From Streptomyces sp. NBC_01283 (lineage in GTDB: Bacteria; Actinomycetota; Actinomycetes; Streptomycetales; Streptomycetaceae), in contig NZ_CP108430.1 in the NCBI RefSeq assembly GCF_041435335.1, positions 8,838,001 through 8,902,000 of the forward strand: a DNA stretch of 64,000 bases, read 5' to 3'. The translations under genes and the position numbers were made by a program. Numbering within the stretch: position 1 is the first letter of the stretch; every line of letters starts with the position of its first letter. Below, piece by piece: positions 8,522 to 17,828 of this stretch. The notes under the pieces were generated by a model that saw only the letters and a list, made by a program, of their open reading frames with translations, did not search any database and had not been told where the DNA came from.

Positions 8522-9160
8522 CTACCTGGTCCGGTACGCGCGGAGGAAGGTCCGTACTCCCTCGACGACGAGGGGCCGGACGCGGGTGTCCTCCACGGCA
8601 TTGGCGGAACCGAGCCTGTCCAGCGCGACGCCGAACGTCAGCGCGATGAACTGGTCGGCCGCGAGCCGGGGGTCGGGGACGTCCAGCAGCCCGGCCGCGG
8701 CGAGAGCGGCGAACCGCTCGGCGAGCGCCTCGTCGGGGGTGTCGGCCATGGAGTTGTAGCCCCGGTGCGGCAGATGGCCGGATTCCGCCCGGACCAGGCG
8801 TTGCAGCGTCGCGTACTCCGCCGAGCCGAGCATGTCGGTCGCGATGCGCATCGAGAACGTGACCAGGGAGTCCTCGAGGTCGGCGGCCTCGGTGAGATCG
8901 GTGAGGGTTTCATCGAGGGTCCGCCGGATCGTGGTGATCAATGACTGGCCGACCGTGTCGACGACTGCGCGCAGCAGCGTCTGCTTGTCGCCGAAGTAGT
9001 CGTAGACCGTGCGCTTGGACACCTCCGCCCGGGCGGCGATCGCGTCGACGCTGGACCGGTCGAAGCCGTCGGCGAGGAACAGTTCCCGGGCCGCCGAGAG
9101 GATGGCGGCCCGCTTTTGAGTGGATCCCTCGCGCAGTGTCTTCGTGGTCGGCATGGGCAC
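8522..9160 (-). CDS. TetR/AcrR family regulator of the divergent MFS-monooxygenase operon
   Basis: The 212-residue protein has the TetR DNA-binding domain at about residues 15-62, with SSVDAIAARAEVSKRTVYDY as the helix-turn-helix, and a TetR_C-type helical ligand domain after it. It is divergent from the MFS transporter gene at 9360, and a near-perfect palindrome (9173-9195) lies just upstream of its start. It most likely represses both itself and the efflux/monooxygenase pair, with a drug-like inducer; the ligand cannot be read from the sequence. Confidence 0.92.
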   Translation of the reverse strand: MPMPTTKTLREGSTQKRAAILSAARELFLADGFDRSSVDAIAARAEVSKRTVYDYFGDKQTLLRAVVDTVGQSLITTIRRTLDETLTDLTEAADLEDSLVTFSMRIATDMLGSAEYATLQRLVRAESGHLPHRGYNSMADTPDEALAERFAALAAAGLLDVPDPRLAADQFIALTFGVALDRLGSANAVEDTRVRPLVVEGVRTFLRAYRTR

Positions 9161-9172
9161 ATCTTAATCGTC

Positions 9173-9195
9173 CTACACTGCACGGTGTAGTGTAG
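9173..9195. promoter_or_regulatory. TetR-type operator (23-bp palindrome)
   Basis: Half-sites CTACACTGCAC and GTGTAGTGTAG flank one central base and match in 10 of 11 positions. The site begins 13 bp upstream of the TetR start codon and lies in the divergent promoter region. Confidence 0.78.
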
Positions 9196-9359
9196 TTCTC
9201 GCCCGCCGGGTGGCGCTGTCGTACACCGCTCCGGCCGACGGAGATGAGCGCGCGTCAACTCGGTTACGGGGTAGGCGGGTTGCCTCCGCCGGACGACCGC
9301 CACCTGACCACGGGCACCTGTCCGCGCCCTACTGGCCCGGCAATGACGGAAGGACGTCC

Positions 9360-10757
9360 ATGACCGCAACTCTGGCTCCGCCGATCCGCATCGGAAAGGC
9401 CGCTGTCTGGGCCCTCGGCCTGCTTGCACTCGCCACCGGCGCCCTGGAGTCGGTGGTGACGCCGACGCTCCCGCTCCTGCAACGCGAGCTGGACATGAGT
9501 CCGGCCGAAGGGGCGTTGCTCAGCATCGTGCTCCTCATCACCGGCGCGCTCATCACGCCGGTCGCAGGCAAGTTAGGCGACCGCTACGGCGGAAAACGGA
9601 TCCTGATCCGGCTGATGGCGGTGGTCTGTGCCGGTGGCCTGGTGTCCGCCCTCGCGCCGAACCTGCCCGTGCTGCTGCTCGGCCAGATACTGCAGGGGGC
9701 GATGGTGGGAGCGCTGCCCCTGTCGTTCATCGTGGTGCGCAAACACCTCCCCGCGGGTGAGTCGAAGGTGGCCATCGGGACGGTCAGCGGGTTGTTCGTC
9801 GGGGGCGGGATGGCGGGAACGCTGTCGGCGGGGCCCGTGGCGGAAGGGCTGTCCCGGCACTGGATGTTCGCGCTGCCGACGATCGCGGTCATCGGGACCA
9901 CCCTGCTCGTGAACAGGCTGATGCCGCAGGATCCGCCGGGCCGTTCGGACGACGCCGGAATCGACTGGCCCGGCCTGGGCCTGATGAGCGGGACGCTGGT
10001 CACGCTCATGCTCGTGCTCGCCCTCGCACCGGACATCGCCTCACAGCCACTCGTGCTCGGCGCCCTCATCGCGGTTCTGGCCGCCTTCGTGACCGGATGG
10101 GTGGCCGTCGAGCGCCGCGTGCCCTCTCCGATGGTCGATCTGCGCATGCTGGCACGGCCTGCGGTATGGAAGTCGTGCGTGCTGACATTCGTGATCTGCG
10201 TCGGCACCTCGGTGCCGGTCTATCTCGTCCCGCAGCTTTTCGCGGTGTCCGAGGACGCGTACGGATTCGGCGCCAGCGCCACCGAGATCGGCTTCTTCCT
10301 GCTGCCCGGCGCCGTGGCAGCGTCACTCGCCGGGCCGATCGGTGGGATCGGGGCGCGGCGTCTGGGCTCGCGTGCCGTGGTCACCGCCGGGATCGTCATC
10401 ATGGTCGCCGCCCTGATCGCCCTGGCGGCGATACACACCGAGGTCTGGCACCTCGTCATCGGCAAGATGATGATCGCGCTCGCCAACGGCCTGTGCGTCA
10501 CGGCGATGGTGACCAGCACCGCCACCTCCGTCGACCAAGGTGACACCGGCATCGCCACCAGCCTGGTCCTCGTGACCCGGGTGATCGGCTTCGCCGTGGG
10601 TGTGCAGGTCAGCGGTGCGCTCCTCACCGCCGCGACCCCTTCCGGGTCCGACGTCCCGGCCGAATCGGCCTTCGTCACCGGCTTCCTCATAGCAGGCGCC
10701 GTCACGGCGCTGTCCCTGTTCGTCGCCCGCACCATGAGCAAAGGAGTCAAGGAATGA
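9360..10757 (+). CDS. MFS drug-type efflux transporter
   Basis: The ATG at 9360 follows GGAAGGACG; the longer upstream frame lacks a membrane-like start. The product has 465 residues and about 14 predicted membrane segments, like DHA2-type exporters. The loop GKLGDRYGGKRILI (about 76-89) is the MFS motif A (GxLxDRxGxR), and the following helices carry the PVAG/LLGQILQG pattern. It should export a toxic small molecule by proton antiport. Its stop codon overlaps the start of the monooxygenase gene (ATGA), so the two are translationally coupled, and both face the divergent TetR gene. Confidence 0.9.
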   Translation: MTATLAPPIRIGKAAVWALGLLALATGALESVVTPTLPLLQRELDMSPAEGALLSIVLLITGALITPVAGKLGDRYGGKRILIRLMAVVCAGGLVSALAPNLPVLLLGQILQGAMVGALPLSFIVVRKHLPAGESKVAIGTVSGLFVGGGMAGTLSAGPVAEGLSRHWMFALPTIAVIGTTLLVNRLMPQDPPGRSDDAGIDWPGLGLMSGTLVTLMLVLALAPDIASQPLVLGALIAVLAAFVTGWVAVERRVPSPMVDLRMLARPAVWKSCVLTFVICVGTSVPVYLVPQLFAVSEDAYGFGASATEIGFFLLPGAVAASLAGPIGGIGARRLGSRAVVTAGIVIMVAALIALAAIHTEVWHLVIGKMMIALANGLCVTAMVTSTATSVDQGDTGIATSLVLVTRVIGFAVGVQVSGALLTAATPSGSDVPAESAFVTGFLIAGAVTALSLFVARTMSKGVKE

Positions 10758-11974
10758 CCCGCACTGATCAGCCGAGGGACAGCCGCACCACGCCGAGGCG
10801 CAAGGTCCTGATATCCGGGGCCAGCATCGCGGGGCCCGCCCTCGCGTTCTGGCTGAACCGCCACGGATTCGCGGTCACGGTGGTCGAGAAAGCAGGCGCG
10901 CTTCGAGGCGGTGGATACCCCATCGACGTGCGCGGCACCGCACTTGAGGTCGTCCGGAGGATGGGAATCCTGCCTCGGCTGCGGGACGCGCACATCGATC
11001 TGCGCCGCCTCACCTTCCTCGACGAGGACGGCGGCGAGGTGACCTCGGTCAAGCCGCACAGCGTCACCGGCGGTGTCGCGGGACAGGACCTGGAGGTGCG
11101 GCGCGGGGACCTGACCGGCGCTCTCTACGCGGCGGTCCGCGACGACGTGGAGTTCCTGTTCGACGACTCCATCGCCACCCTCGACCAGACCGGCCACGGG
11201 GTCGACGTCACCTTTCGCGGGGGCGGCAGGCGTACGTTCGACATGGTGATCGGGGCGGACGGCCTGCATTCACGTACCCGCGAGTTCGTCTTCGGCCCCG
11301 AGGAACAGTTCCACCGCTACCTCGGCTACTGCTTCGCCGGGTTCACCATGCGCAACACCTTCGGGCTCTCCCACGAGCTCATGATGTGGAACACCCCGGG
11401 CAGGGCCGCGGCACTCTACGCCGTGGGGGACAACGACGACGTGCACGCCTTCCTCAACTTCGCCCGCCCGGAGCCGCCGTTCGACGCGTTCCGCAACCCG
11501 GAGGCCCAACGGGACCTGGTCGCCACGGTCTTCGCCGACGCGGGATGGGAGGTCCCTGGCATGCTCGCCGCCCTGCGCGACGCGGACGACCTGTTCTTCG
11601 ACGCCGTCAGCCAGATCCGCATGCCGCGCTGGTCCAGCGGCAGGGTCGCGCTGGTGGGCGACGCCGCGTACGCGCCGTCGTTCCTCACCGGGCAGGGGTC
11701 AAGCCTCGCCCTCGTCGGCGCGTACATGCTCGCCGGTTCCCTGGCCGACCGGGACCACGCCGCCGGCTTCGCCGCCTACGAACACGACACCCGTGCGTTC
11801 GTGACCGTGAACCAGGACCAGGTCGGCGAGGGCGACGCCGCGCTCTTCCCGACCACCGCCCGGGCCCTGGAGCAGCGCAACGACATGCTGCGCCATCTCA
11901 GCGCCATGCCCTCCTCGGAGGGACGACCGGCCCACTCGGCCCTCACCCTGCCCGCGTTCATACCCGTGACGTGA
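10754..11974 (+). CDS. FAD-dependent monooxygenase (PHBH/TetX-like)
   Basis: The 406-residue protein is a group A flavoprotein hydroxylase. It shows the ADP-binding fold VLISGASIAGPALAFWLNRH (19-38, GxGxxG variant GASIAG), the DG-type motif VIGADGLHSRTREFVFG at about 164-180, and the second FAD motif GRVALVGDAAYAPSFLTGQG near 295-314. These enzymes use NAD(P)H and O2 to hydroxylate aromatic or polyketide-like compounds; the relatives include antibiotic-inactivating TetX and rifampicin monooxygenases. The 4-bp overlap with the MFS gene and the TetR control suggest a two-step defence: modify the compound and export it. The substrate is unknown. Confidence 0.9.
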   Translation: MTRTDQPRDSRTTPRRKVLISGASIAGPALAFWLNRHGFAVTVVEKAGALRGGGYPIDVRGTALEVVRRMGILPRLRDAHIDLRRLTFLDEDGGEVTSVKPHSVTGGVAGQDLEVRRGDLTGALYAAVRDDVEFLFDDSIATLDQTGHGVDVTFRGGGRRTFDMVIGADGLHSRTREFVFGPEEQFHRYLGYCFAGFTMRNTFGLSHELMMWNTPGRAAALYAVGDNDDVHAFLNFARPEPPFDAFRNPEAQRDLVATVFADAGWEVPGMLAALRDADDLFFDAVSQIRMPRWSSGRVALVGDAAYAPSFLTGQGSSLALVGAYMLAGSLADRDHAAGFAAYEHDTRAFVTVNQDQVGEGDAALFPTTARALEQRNDMLRHLSAMPSSEGRPAHSALTLPAFIPVT

Positions 11975-12138
11975 AGGGGGCGACCCTGGTCCTCGGTCCT
12001 TGCAACGGCTCCCGCTGTGCACCGAGTCCCGCGTATTTCTCGTCGGGGACGGTGCCGCCCCGGCCGGGCTCTGCTACGCAGGAAGAGGCCTCGCGCGAGG
12101 GCGCAGCCGGTGCGCCGCGGTGTGCCAAGGGGGGAATC

Positions 12139-13695
12139 ATGGCCGACTCCGTACGTCGTCAGGGTCCGCGGGTGCCCGAGTTCGATCCCAAGGTGGGGGT
12201 CGATGTCAGTACGCGGTGGACGGGCGATCCCCGGCACCGCCTGGTCGCGATAGGGGATTCGCTGACGCAGGGCTTCCAGAGCGCTGCGGTCTTCAACACG
12301 TCCCTGTCGTATCCGGCGATCGTCGCGCACGAGCTGGGCTGCTTCCCGCAGTTCCGCTTTCCCCAGTACGGGGGCTTCGGCGGGCTGCCGTTCAACCTGG
12401 AGCTCTTCCTGCGCGACCTGGAGTCCCGATACGGGCGGAACCTGGACTGGTGGGAGGCGCCGCTGGCGCTGTTCCGGGCCCGCAACGTGATGGACCGGGT
12501 GGAGGACTACTGGGAGCGCGGAGCCGGCCGGACCGTGCCGTCGACGACGGCGATCATGCACAACCTCGCGGTGTTCGGGTGGGACCTGCGTGATGCGCTG
12601 TCCAAGTCGGCGGACGAGTGCCGCAAGCGGATCGACACACCGAAGGACGACCTGGTGAATCAGGTCGTGCAGAACGCCGGTGAGCGTGCCGCCCTGCGCG
12701 TGCTGCCCACCCAGCCTCAGGCGGCGGGGGCGCTGACCCAGTTGAGCGCGGCGGCCGAGCTGGGCAAGGACATCGACGGCACAGGGGCCAAGCACGGCAT
12801 CGAGACTCTGGTCGTCTTCCTGGGCGCGAACAACGCCCTGCGGGCGGTGACCGATCTCCGCGTGGTGTGGAGCGAGGACTCCGGCTTCGACGACCTGGAC
12901 GCCAAGCGGCGTTTCACGGTCTGGCGGCCGAAACACTTCAGGTCCGAACTGCGCAAAGTGGCCGCCGAAGTCTTCGACATCAAGGCGCGGCACGTCATCT
13001 GGTGCACGGTTCCGCACGTCACGATCGCGCCGATGGCACGCGGTGTCGCTGCCAAGATCCAGCCCGGCTCGCGCTACTTCCCGTACTACACCCGCCCCTG
13101 GATCAAGGACCGGGACTTCGACGCGGGCAAGGACCCCAGCATCACCGCGGAGCAGGCGCAGCAGGTCGACGACGCGATCGACGAGTACAACGACGCGATC
13201 ACCGAGACGGTCCGGGCCGCCCGGACCAAGGGGAAGGACTGGTACCTGCTGGAGACCTGCGGCCTGATGGACCGCCTGGCGTCGCGCCGGTATGCCGAGG
13301 ACCCGCTGGCGCGTCCGAGCTGGTGGCAGCCGTATCCGTTGCCGTCGTCCCTGCAGGCGCTGTCGCCGCCGCCGAACTCCCACTTCCTGGCCGGTGAGGG
13401 CGAACGGCGCACGGACGGCGGGCTGTTCTCGCTGGATGGCGTGCACCCGACGACGGTCGGGTACGGAATTCTCGCGCAAGAGGTGATCAACGTGATGCGG
13501 CTGGCGGGAGTCCGGTTCTTCCGTCCCGACGCGAGCACCCTCCGCCAGGACCCGGTGCTCGTCGACTTCGACCGGCTGATCCGCCACGACACACTGGTCA
13601 ACCGCCCGCCGGGGAATCTGGGCTCGGCCCTGGGCGCCTTGGGCTGGGCCGATGAGGCCTTGGACCTGTTCCGGCGGGTGTTCTCCACTCTCTGA
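12139..13695 (+). CDS. Large cytoplasmic SGNH/GDSL-family hydrolase
   Basis: The ATG at 12139 follows a GGGGGGAATC ribosome site; the longer open frame upstream overlaps the previous gene and is not used. The 518-residue protein has the SGNH block I motif IGDSLTQG with Ser41 as nucleophile, an Asn-bearing block (FLGANNA, about residue 223) and the terminal catalytic dyad in SLDGVHPTTVGYG (about 430-442). No signal peptide or lipobox is present, so it acts inside the cell or leaves by another route. It is about twice the length of common GDSL esterases, with insertions between blocks. Substrate unknown. It stands alone, convergent with the acyltransferase gene. Confidence 0.85.
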   Translation: MADSVRRQGPRVPEFDPKVGVDVSTRWTGDPRHRLVAIGDSLTQGFQSAAVFNTSLSYPAIVAHELGCFPQFRFPQYGGFGGLPFNLELFLRDLESRYGRNLDWWEAPLALFRARNVMDRVEDYWERGAGRTVPSTTAIMHNLAVFGWDLRDALSKSADECRKRIDTPKDDLVNQVVQNAGERAALRVLPTQPQAAGALTQLSAAAELGKDIDGTGAKHGIETLVVFLGANNALRAVTDLRVVWSEDSGFDDLDAKRRFTVWRPKHFRSELRKVAAEVFDIKARHVIWCTVPHVTIAPMARGVAAKIQPGSRYFPYYTRPWIKDRDFDAGKDPSITAEQAQQVDDAIDEYNDAITETVRAARTKGKDWYLLETCGLMDRLASRRYAEDPLARPSWWQPYPLPSSLQALSPPPNSHFLAGEGERRTDGGLFSLDGVHPTTVGYGILAQEVINVMRLAGVRFFRPDASTLRQDPVLVDFDRLIRHDTLVNRPPGNLGSALGALGWADEALDLFRRVFSTL

Positions 13696-13707
13696 CGGGG
13701 CGTCTGG

Positions 13708-14904
13708 CTACCTGGGCGACACGACTGCGGCCGGGGGAGCAGTGGGAACACCGGGTGCGGTGGGAGCAGGCGGGTGTGCGGTGGGCGCGGGCGGGTCCGT
13801 GACGAGGTAGGCGCGGCGCCAGCGCAGGAAGGGCCGTTCGATGCCGTTGAACGTGACCGCGGCCGCGACCAGGGTGATCGGGAGAACCGCCGCGACCGCG
13901 GTGAGGAAGGCATCCACCACGGGCCGTTCCGTCAGCTCGAACCACCAGCGGCGGGAGATGATCGCGGTGACGACCATGTAGTGGAGCAGGTAGACGGAGA
14001 AGCTCATCTCGCCGACCTTGGCGATGCCCCTCGACACGATCCCCGTCGAGGAGATGGTGGCCACATAGGTCAGCACCACCAGGGCCCACACCGTTCCCTC
14101 CATGTCGACCCAGAGCAGCCGTGTGGCGTGCCGCTCGTGGAAGGCGTGGGTCTGGTTGAACGCCCAGATCGCTCCCGTGGCCAGTGTTGTCGCTACGGCG
14201 ACCTTCAGGACTCCCTGGAAGCGTTCCCGGTGGTGCACGAAGAACCAGGCGGCCACCATGCCGAGGAGGAACTGGTCGATGCGGCCGGCGAGGCTGTAGT
14301 AGAGCATCGAGTTCACGCTGATGCTGCCGGTGGCCGAGGCCCACACCAGGGCCCGGATCACGGTGACACCGGCCAGGAGCTTGAGGAGAGCCAGGGGTCC
14401 GCGCCTGGTGAGGAGCCTGCTGAACAGCGGGAACAGCAGATAGAACTGCAACTCGACCGCGATGGCCCACCACATGCTCGACACGGCGCCCAGGCTCAGG
14501 GACCCGGGCAGGTTGCCCAGACCGACCAAGGACTGGAGCACCGCCAGCAGGTTCACGCCCTGCTTGTGCGCGCCGATGCCCAGGATGATCAACGCGATGT
14601 AGAGCGGGAAGATCCGCAGCACGCGGTTGCCCATGAACCGGCCGTAGTGGACGTCTTTGCCCAGGGTGCCGATGGTGAAGATGAATCCGGAGAGCACCAT
14701 GAAGAGGGCCACCCCGGAATGGCCTTCCAGTACCAGCGTGGCAAGCGGGTTCTCCGAATAGAGCCAGCCGTGGGGGTCACTGTTCGGGGTCTCTCTGAGG
14801 TACGGAGAGATCATGTACGTGCCGTGGCAGAGGAGCACCAGCAGGGCGGCGTAGGCACGCAGGTGATCCACGGACACGAGGTACTGCCGGTTACTGCTGC
14901 GCAT
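13708..14904 (-). CDS. Membrane acyltransferase, acyltransferase_3 (OafA-like) family
   Basis: The start is placed at 14904 (MRSSNRQYLVSVDHLRAYAA); frames extending further upstream would run through a repeat. The 398-residue protein has about ten membrane helices and the family motif LRAYAALLVLLCHG at residues 15-28 with the conserved His, plus FMVLSGFIFTIG and RVLRIFPLY. Such proteins transfer acyl groups to surface glycans or small molecules across the membrane. It is divergent from a glycosyltransferase gene, so a role in decorating a cell-surface glycan is plausible. The C-terminus ends in a Pro/Ala/Thr-rich tail. Confidence 0.88.
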   Translation of the reverse strand: MRSSNRQYLVSVDHLRAYAALLVLLCHGTYMISPYLRETPNSDPHGWLYSENPLATLVLEGHSGVALFMVLSGFIFTIGTLGKDVHYGRFMGNRVLRIFPLYIALIILGIGAHKQGVNLLAVLQSLVGLGNLPGSLSLGAVSSMWWAIAVELQFYLLFPLFSRLLTRRGPLALLKLLAGVTVIRALVWASATGSISVNSMLYYSLAGRIDQFLLGMVAAWFFVHHRERFQGVLKVAVATTLATGAIWAFNQTHAFHERHATRLLWVDMEGTVWALVVLTYVATISSTGIVSRGIAKVGEMSFSVYLLHYMVVTAIISRRWWFELTERPVVDAFLTAVAAVLPITLVAAAVTFNGIERPFLRWRRAYLVTDPPAPTAHPPAPTAPGVPTAPPAAVVSPR

Positions 14905-15209
14905 GCGTGGGGCCGACCTCTCATCACCGACGTCGCGACGGCGACCTCGCGACAGAGAGCCGGCGACCTCGCGACAGAGAACTGATGAAGGACGACAACA
15001 CCGCGCGAGCAGCCAATGCGGTACATGCGCACGAGCCCCTCCATATTGCCGGATAATTTCACTCATCCGAGGGTTCGCAGACGTTATGCGGCTCGCAACC
15101 TTGGGTCGGTCCTGTCGTTGGGATGGCGAGTGGCCCCTTTCTCGCGATTTCTGTCGCGCCAGGGCCTTGGCAACTCCGTATGGAGTGTGGCTACAGGAGC
15201 TACGGCACC
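14905..15209. other. Divergent intergenic region with a 20-bp direct repeat
   Basis: About 305 bp separate the acyltransferase and glycosyltransferase genes. No gene is supported. It holds two direct copies of CGGCGACCTCGCGACAGAGA and an AT-richer patch near 15040-15070 that is a reasonable site for divergent promoters. Confidence 0.5.
14939..14980. repeat. Two direct copies of a 20-bp unit
   Basis: CGGCGACCTCGCGACAGAGA occurs at 14939-14958 and 14961-14980 with a 22-bp period, which is two helical turns. It lies 35-76 bp upstream of the acyltransferase start. Either a slippage duplication or a tandem binding site. Confidence 0.8.
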
Positions 15210-16466
15210 TTGCACATCTCATTTCTCATCCACAATTCCTTCGGGTTCGGCGGCACGATCCGCACCACCATCAACCTCGCCAACGAGTTGGTCGAGCAGC
15301 ATGATGTGGAGATCGTGTCGGTCTACCGGCACCGGGATGCACCCGTGTTCCCCGTGGACCCGCGCATCCGGATTCGACACCTGGTGGACCTGCGGAAGGG
15401 GACCCCGGGATATGAGGGCGACCTGCCCGAGGCCCGGAGACCCGCTGCCGTCTTCCCCAGAAGCGAGACGCAGTACCCGCACTACAGCCGACTGACCGAT
15501 CAGCGGATCGCCGATCACCTGAGTTCCCTGACGAGCGATGTCATCGTGGGTACGCGACCGGGCCTGAACGCACATATCTGTTTGCAGGCAAAGCGGGGAC
15601 CGCTGCGTGTCGGGCAGGAGCACCTGACGTTCCGGAATCACTCGCGGCCCCTGCGGCTCACATTGCGGCGGCTCTATCCGCGGCTGGACATGCTGACGAC
15701 CACGACCTCGGCAGACGCGGAAATCTATCGCAAGCAGATGACACTTCCGGGAGTGCGCATCGAGGCATACCCCAATCCTGTTCCGGCGCCGTCGAATGTC
15801 CCGACCGGCAGCAGGGACAAGGCGGTTGTCGCTGCGGGGAGACTCGTTCCGACGAAACGGTACGACCTCCTCATCCGGGCCTTCGACAGAGTCCGAGCCG
15901 AGCGTCCTGACTGGGTTCTCCGCATCTTCGGCCCAGGGATCGCGAGCGGCCACGGAGTGAAACTCCAGCGGCTCATCGAGGAATTGGGCCTGGAAAAACA
16001 CGCGTCTCTGCTGGGCGCGGTATCGCCCCTGGAAAGCGAGTGGCTCAAAGCGGGGCTGGCCGCGAGCGCTTCGGACCACGAGTCCTTCGGGATGACCATC
16101 GTCGAGGCGATGCGGTGCGGGGTGCCCGTGGTCTCCACCGACTGCCCCTTGGGGCCGAGAGAGATCATCTCCGATGGAGTCGACGGGCGGCTCGTACCGA
16201 TGGGGGATGAGAAGGCCCTCGCTCGACACCTCCTGGAGCTCATCAACAGTGACGACCTCCGTCAGCGGATGGCCGAGGCGGCGCAGACCGCATCGGCGCG
16301 ATACGAACCGGCGCTCATCGCGGGCCGTTTTGCCGATACCTGCGCACAACTGACACGGCGGCACGGCGCGAGCGGGTCCCTCAGAACCGTCGTGCACCAG
16401 GCCCGGGGCTCAGTGATCGGTGCGGTCTACGGAGTCAAGGACGCGGTGCGGAATAGGCTCAACTGA
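15210..16466 (+). CDS. GT4-type glycosyltransferase
   Basis: A TTG start at 15210 is preferred: AGGAG lies ten bases upstream, and the protein then begins directly with LHISFLIHNSFGFGGTIRTT, the first strand and glycine-rich loop of a GT-B fold. The resulting 418-residue protein has the second Rossmann half with VVAAGRLVPTKRYDLLIRAF (about 207-226) and the retaining-GT EX7E motif in ESFGMTIVEAM (about 295-305). An upstream ATG at 15180 would add ten residues of no clear function. It should transfer a sugar from a nucleotide-sugar donor to a glycan or natural product. Divergent from the acyltransferase. Confidence 0.87.
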   Translation: MHISFLIHNSFGFGGTIRTTINLANELVEQHDVEIVSVYRHRDAPVFPVDPRIRIRHLVDLRKGTPGYEGDLPEARRPAAVFPRSETQYPHYSRLTDQRIADHLSSLTSDVIVGTRPGLNAHICLQAKRGPLRVGQEHLTFRNHSRPLRLTLRRLYPRLDMLTTTTSADAEIYRKQMTLPGVRIEAYPNPVPAPSNVPTGSRDKAVVAAGRLVPTKRYDLLIRAFDRVRAERPDWVLRIFGPGIASGHGVKLQRLIEELGLEKHASLLGAVSPLESEWLKAGLAASASDHESFGMTIVEAMRCGVPVVSTDCPLGPREIISDGVDGRLVPMGDEKALARHLLELINSDDLRQRMAEAAQTASARYEPALIAGRFADTCAQLTRRHGASGSLRTVVHQARGSVIGAVYGVKDAVRNRLN

Positions 16467-16489
16467 GCCTACACAGATGGCCAGTTGGT

Positions 16490-17734
16490 TCATACGGTGA
16501 CGGGGCCCTGGGTGTCGTGACGGGTGAACGCCCACAGCGCGAGCCCGAAGCAGCTGAACGCGGCGCCCAGTACGCATACGGCACCCCAGCCGGCCACCGT
16601 GTAGAGGGAGGTCGCGGCGATGGCGCCGGTGGCGCTCCCGATCGAGTAGAAGACCATGTATCCGCCGATCAGTCTGCTGCCCGCCTCCGGGTGCAGCGCG
16701 TAGATCAGGGTCTGGTTGGTGACATGGACCGCCTGCACGGCGAGGTCGAGAAGGATCACCCCGGCGATCAGGGCCCACAGTGAGCTGCGGGTGAAGGCCA
16801 GGGGCACCCACGAGGCGGCGAGCAGCGCCAGGGCGATGCCGGTGGTCCGCCGGGAGAGGCCACGGTCGTTCAGGCGGCCCGCCACGGCCGCGGCCAGGGC
16901 GCCGACGACGCCGACGAGACCCAACGCCCCGATCGCACTGTGGGACAAGAAGTACGGGGCCTCGCTGAGCGGCAGCGCGACGCTGCTCCACAGAGTGCTG
17001 AAGGCGGCGAAGACCAGCAGACCGAACAGGGCGCGGATCCGCAACAGTCTTTCCCGTGCGAACAGGTTGACGGTGGAGCGCAGGAGCTGTCCGTAGCGAA
17101 GGTTCGTCGGTGGAGCGGCACTGTGGCGTGGCAGCACTCGGTACAAGGTCAGGGCGAGCAGTGCGGTGAGCGATGCCGAGGCGAGGTAGACGGAGCGCCA
17201 GCCCGCGAGGTCGGCCATGAGTCCGGACGCGGTGCGGGCGAGCAGGATTCCGATGACCACGCCGCTGGTGACCATACCCACCACGCGTCCGCGCCGGGCG
17301 GCCGGTGCCAGTGATGCCGCGAAGGCCACCAGCGTCTGCGTGACGACCGCGAGAAGCCCCGTCGCGGCCAGGCCCGTGAGCAGGACAGCCGCCGTGGGGG
17401 CGGCGGCCACTACGGCCAACGCCAGTACCAGAAGCAGCAGTTGGGACACGACGAGGCGTCTGCGGTCGACCACGTCGCCCAGTGGCACCAGGAAGAAGAG
17501 CCCGAGTCCGTAGCCGACGTGCGTGAGGGTGACGACACTGCCGACCAGGGCCGGGCTCATGGCCAGGTCGTGGCCGATGGTCACCAGGAGCGGCTGGGAG
17601 AAGTAGACGTTGGCCACCGAGGCGCCGCAGGCGACGGCGAACAGCATGACGACGCCGCGGGTCAGGCCGAAGGAGGGGTCTTCTCTGCCGCGAACCTCGG
17701 TCCGTCGTGTCAGATCCTCGCTGTCGCAGGGCAT
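16490..17734 (-). CDS. MFS transporter (DHA1-like)
   Basis: The start at 17734 (MPCDSEDLTRRTEV) gives a 414-residue protein with twelve predicted helices beginning at VVMLFAVACGASVANVYFSQ, a signature of a large group of actinobacterial MFS exporters. Motif A is present as PLGDVVDRRRLVVS at about residues 74-87. It should extrude or import a small organic molecule with protons. It is divergent from an HxlR regulator gene, and the intergenic region holds matching GCTACC/GGTAGC arms, so expression is probably repressed by that regulator. Confidence 0.88.
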   Translation of the reverse strand: MPCDSEDLTRRTEVRGREDPSFGLTRGVVMLFAVACGASVANVYFSQPLLVTIGHDLAMSPALVGSVVTLTHVGYGLGLFFLVPLGDVVDRRRLVVSQLLLLVLALAVVAAAPTAAVLLTGLAATGLLAVVTQTLVAFAASLAPAARRGRVVGMVTSGVVIGILLARTASGLMADLAGWRSVYLASASLTALLALTLYRVLPRHSAAPPTNLRYGQLLRSTVNLFARERLLRIRALFGLLVFAAFSTLWSSVALPLSEAPYFLSHSAIGALGLVGVVGALAAAVAGRLNDRGLSRRTTGIALALLAASWVPLAFTRSSLWALIAGVILLDLAVQAVHVTNQTLIYALHPEAGSRLIGGYMVFYSIGSATGAIAATSLYTVAGWGAVCVLGAAFSCFGLALWAFTRHDTQGPVTV

Positions 17735-17763
17735 CGGCACCCCTCCGTATTCTGGTTTCAACT

Positions 17764-17805
17764 TGCTACCAATGATGACGGCGAAGGTAGCGCCTTTTGG
17801 TAGCA
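17764..17805. promoter_or_regulatory. Candidate HxlR operator with inverted TGCTACCAA/TTGGTAGCA arms
   Basis: The arms at 17764-17772 and 17797-17805 are perfectly complementary, and a third GGTAGC half-site lies at 17787-17792. The sites sit between the divergent MFS and HxlR genes and overlap the local AT-rich promoter region. Confidence 0.65.
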
Positions 17806-17828
17806 TGTTGCAACCACCATGAGGGCTA

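Noticed and set aside
11386..12138. Upstream extension of the SGNH hydrolase frame
   Set aside because: It overlaps the monooxygenase gene and has low-complexity Arg-rich sequence; a ribosome site supports the start at 12139.
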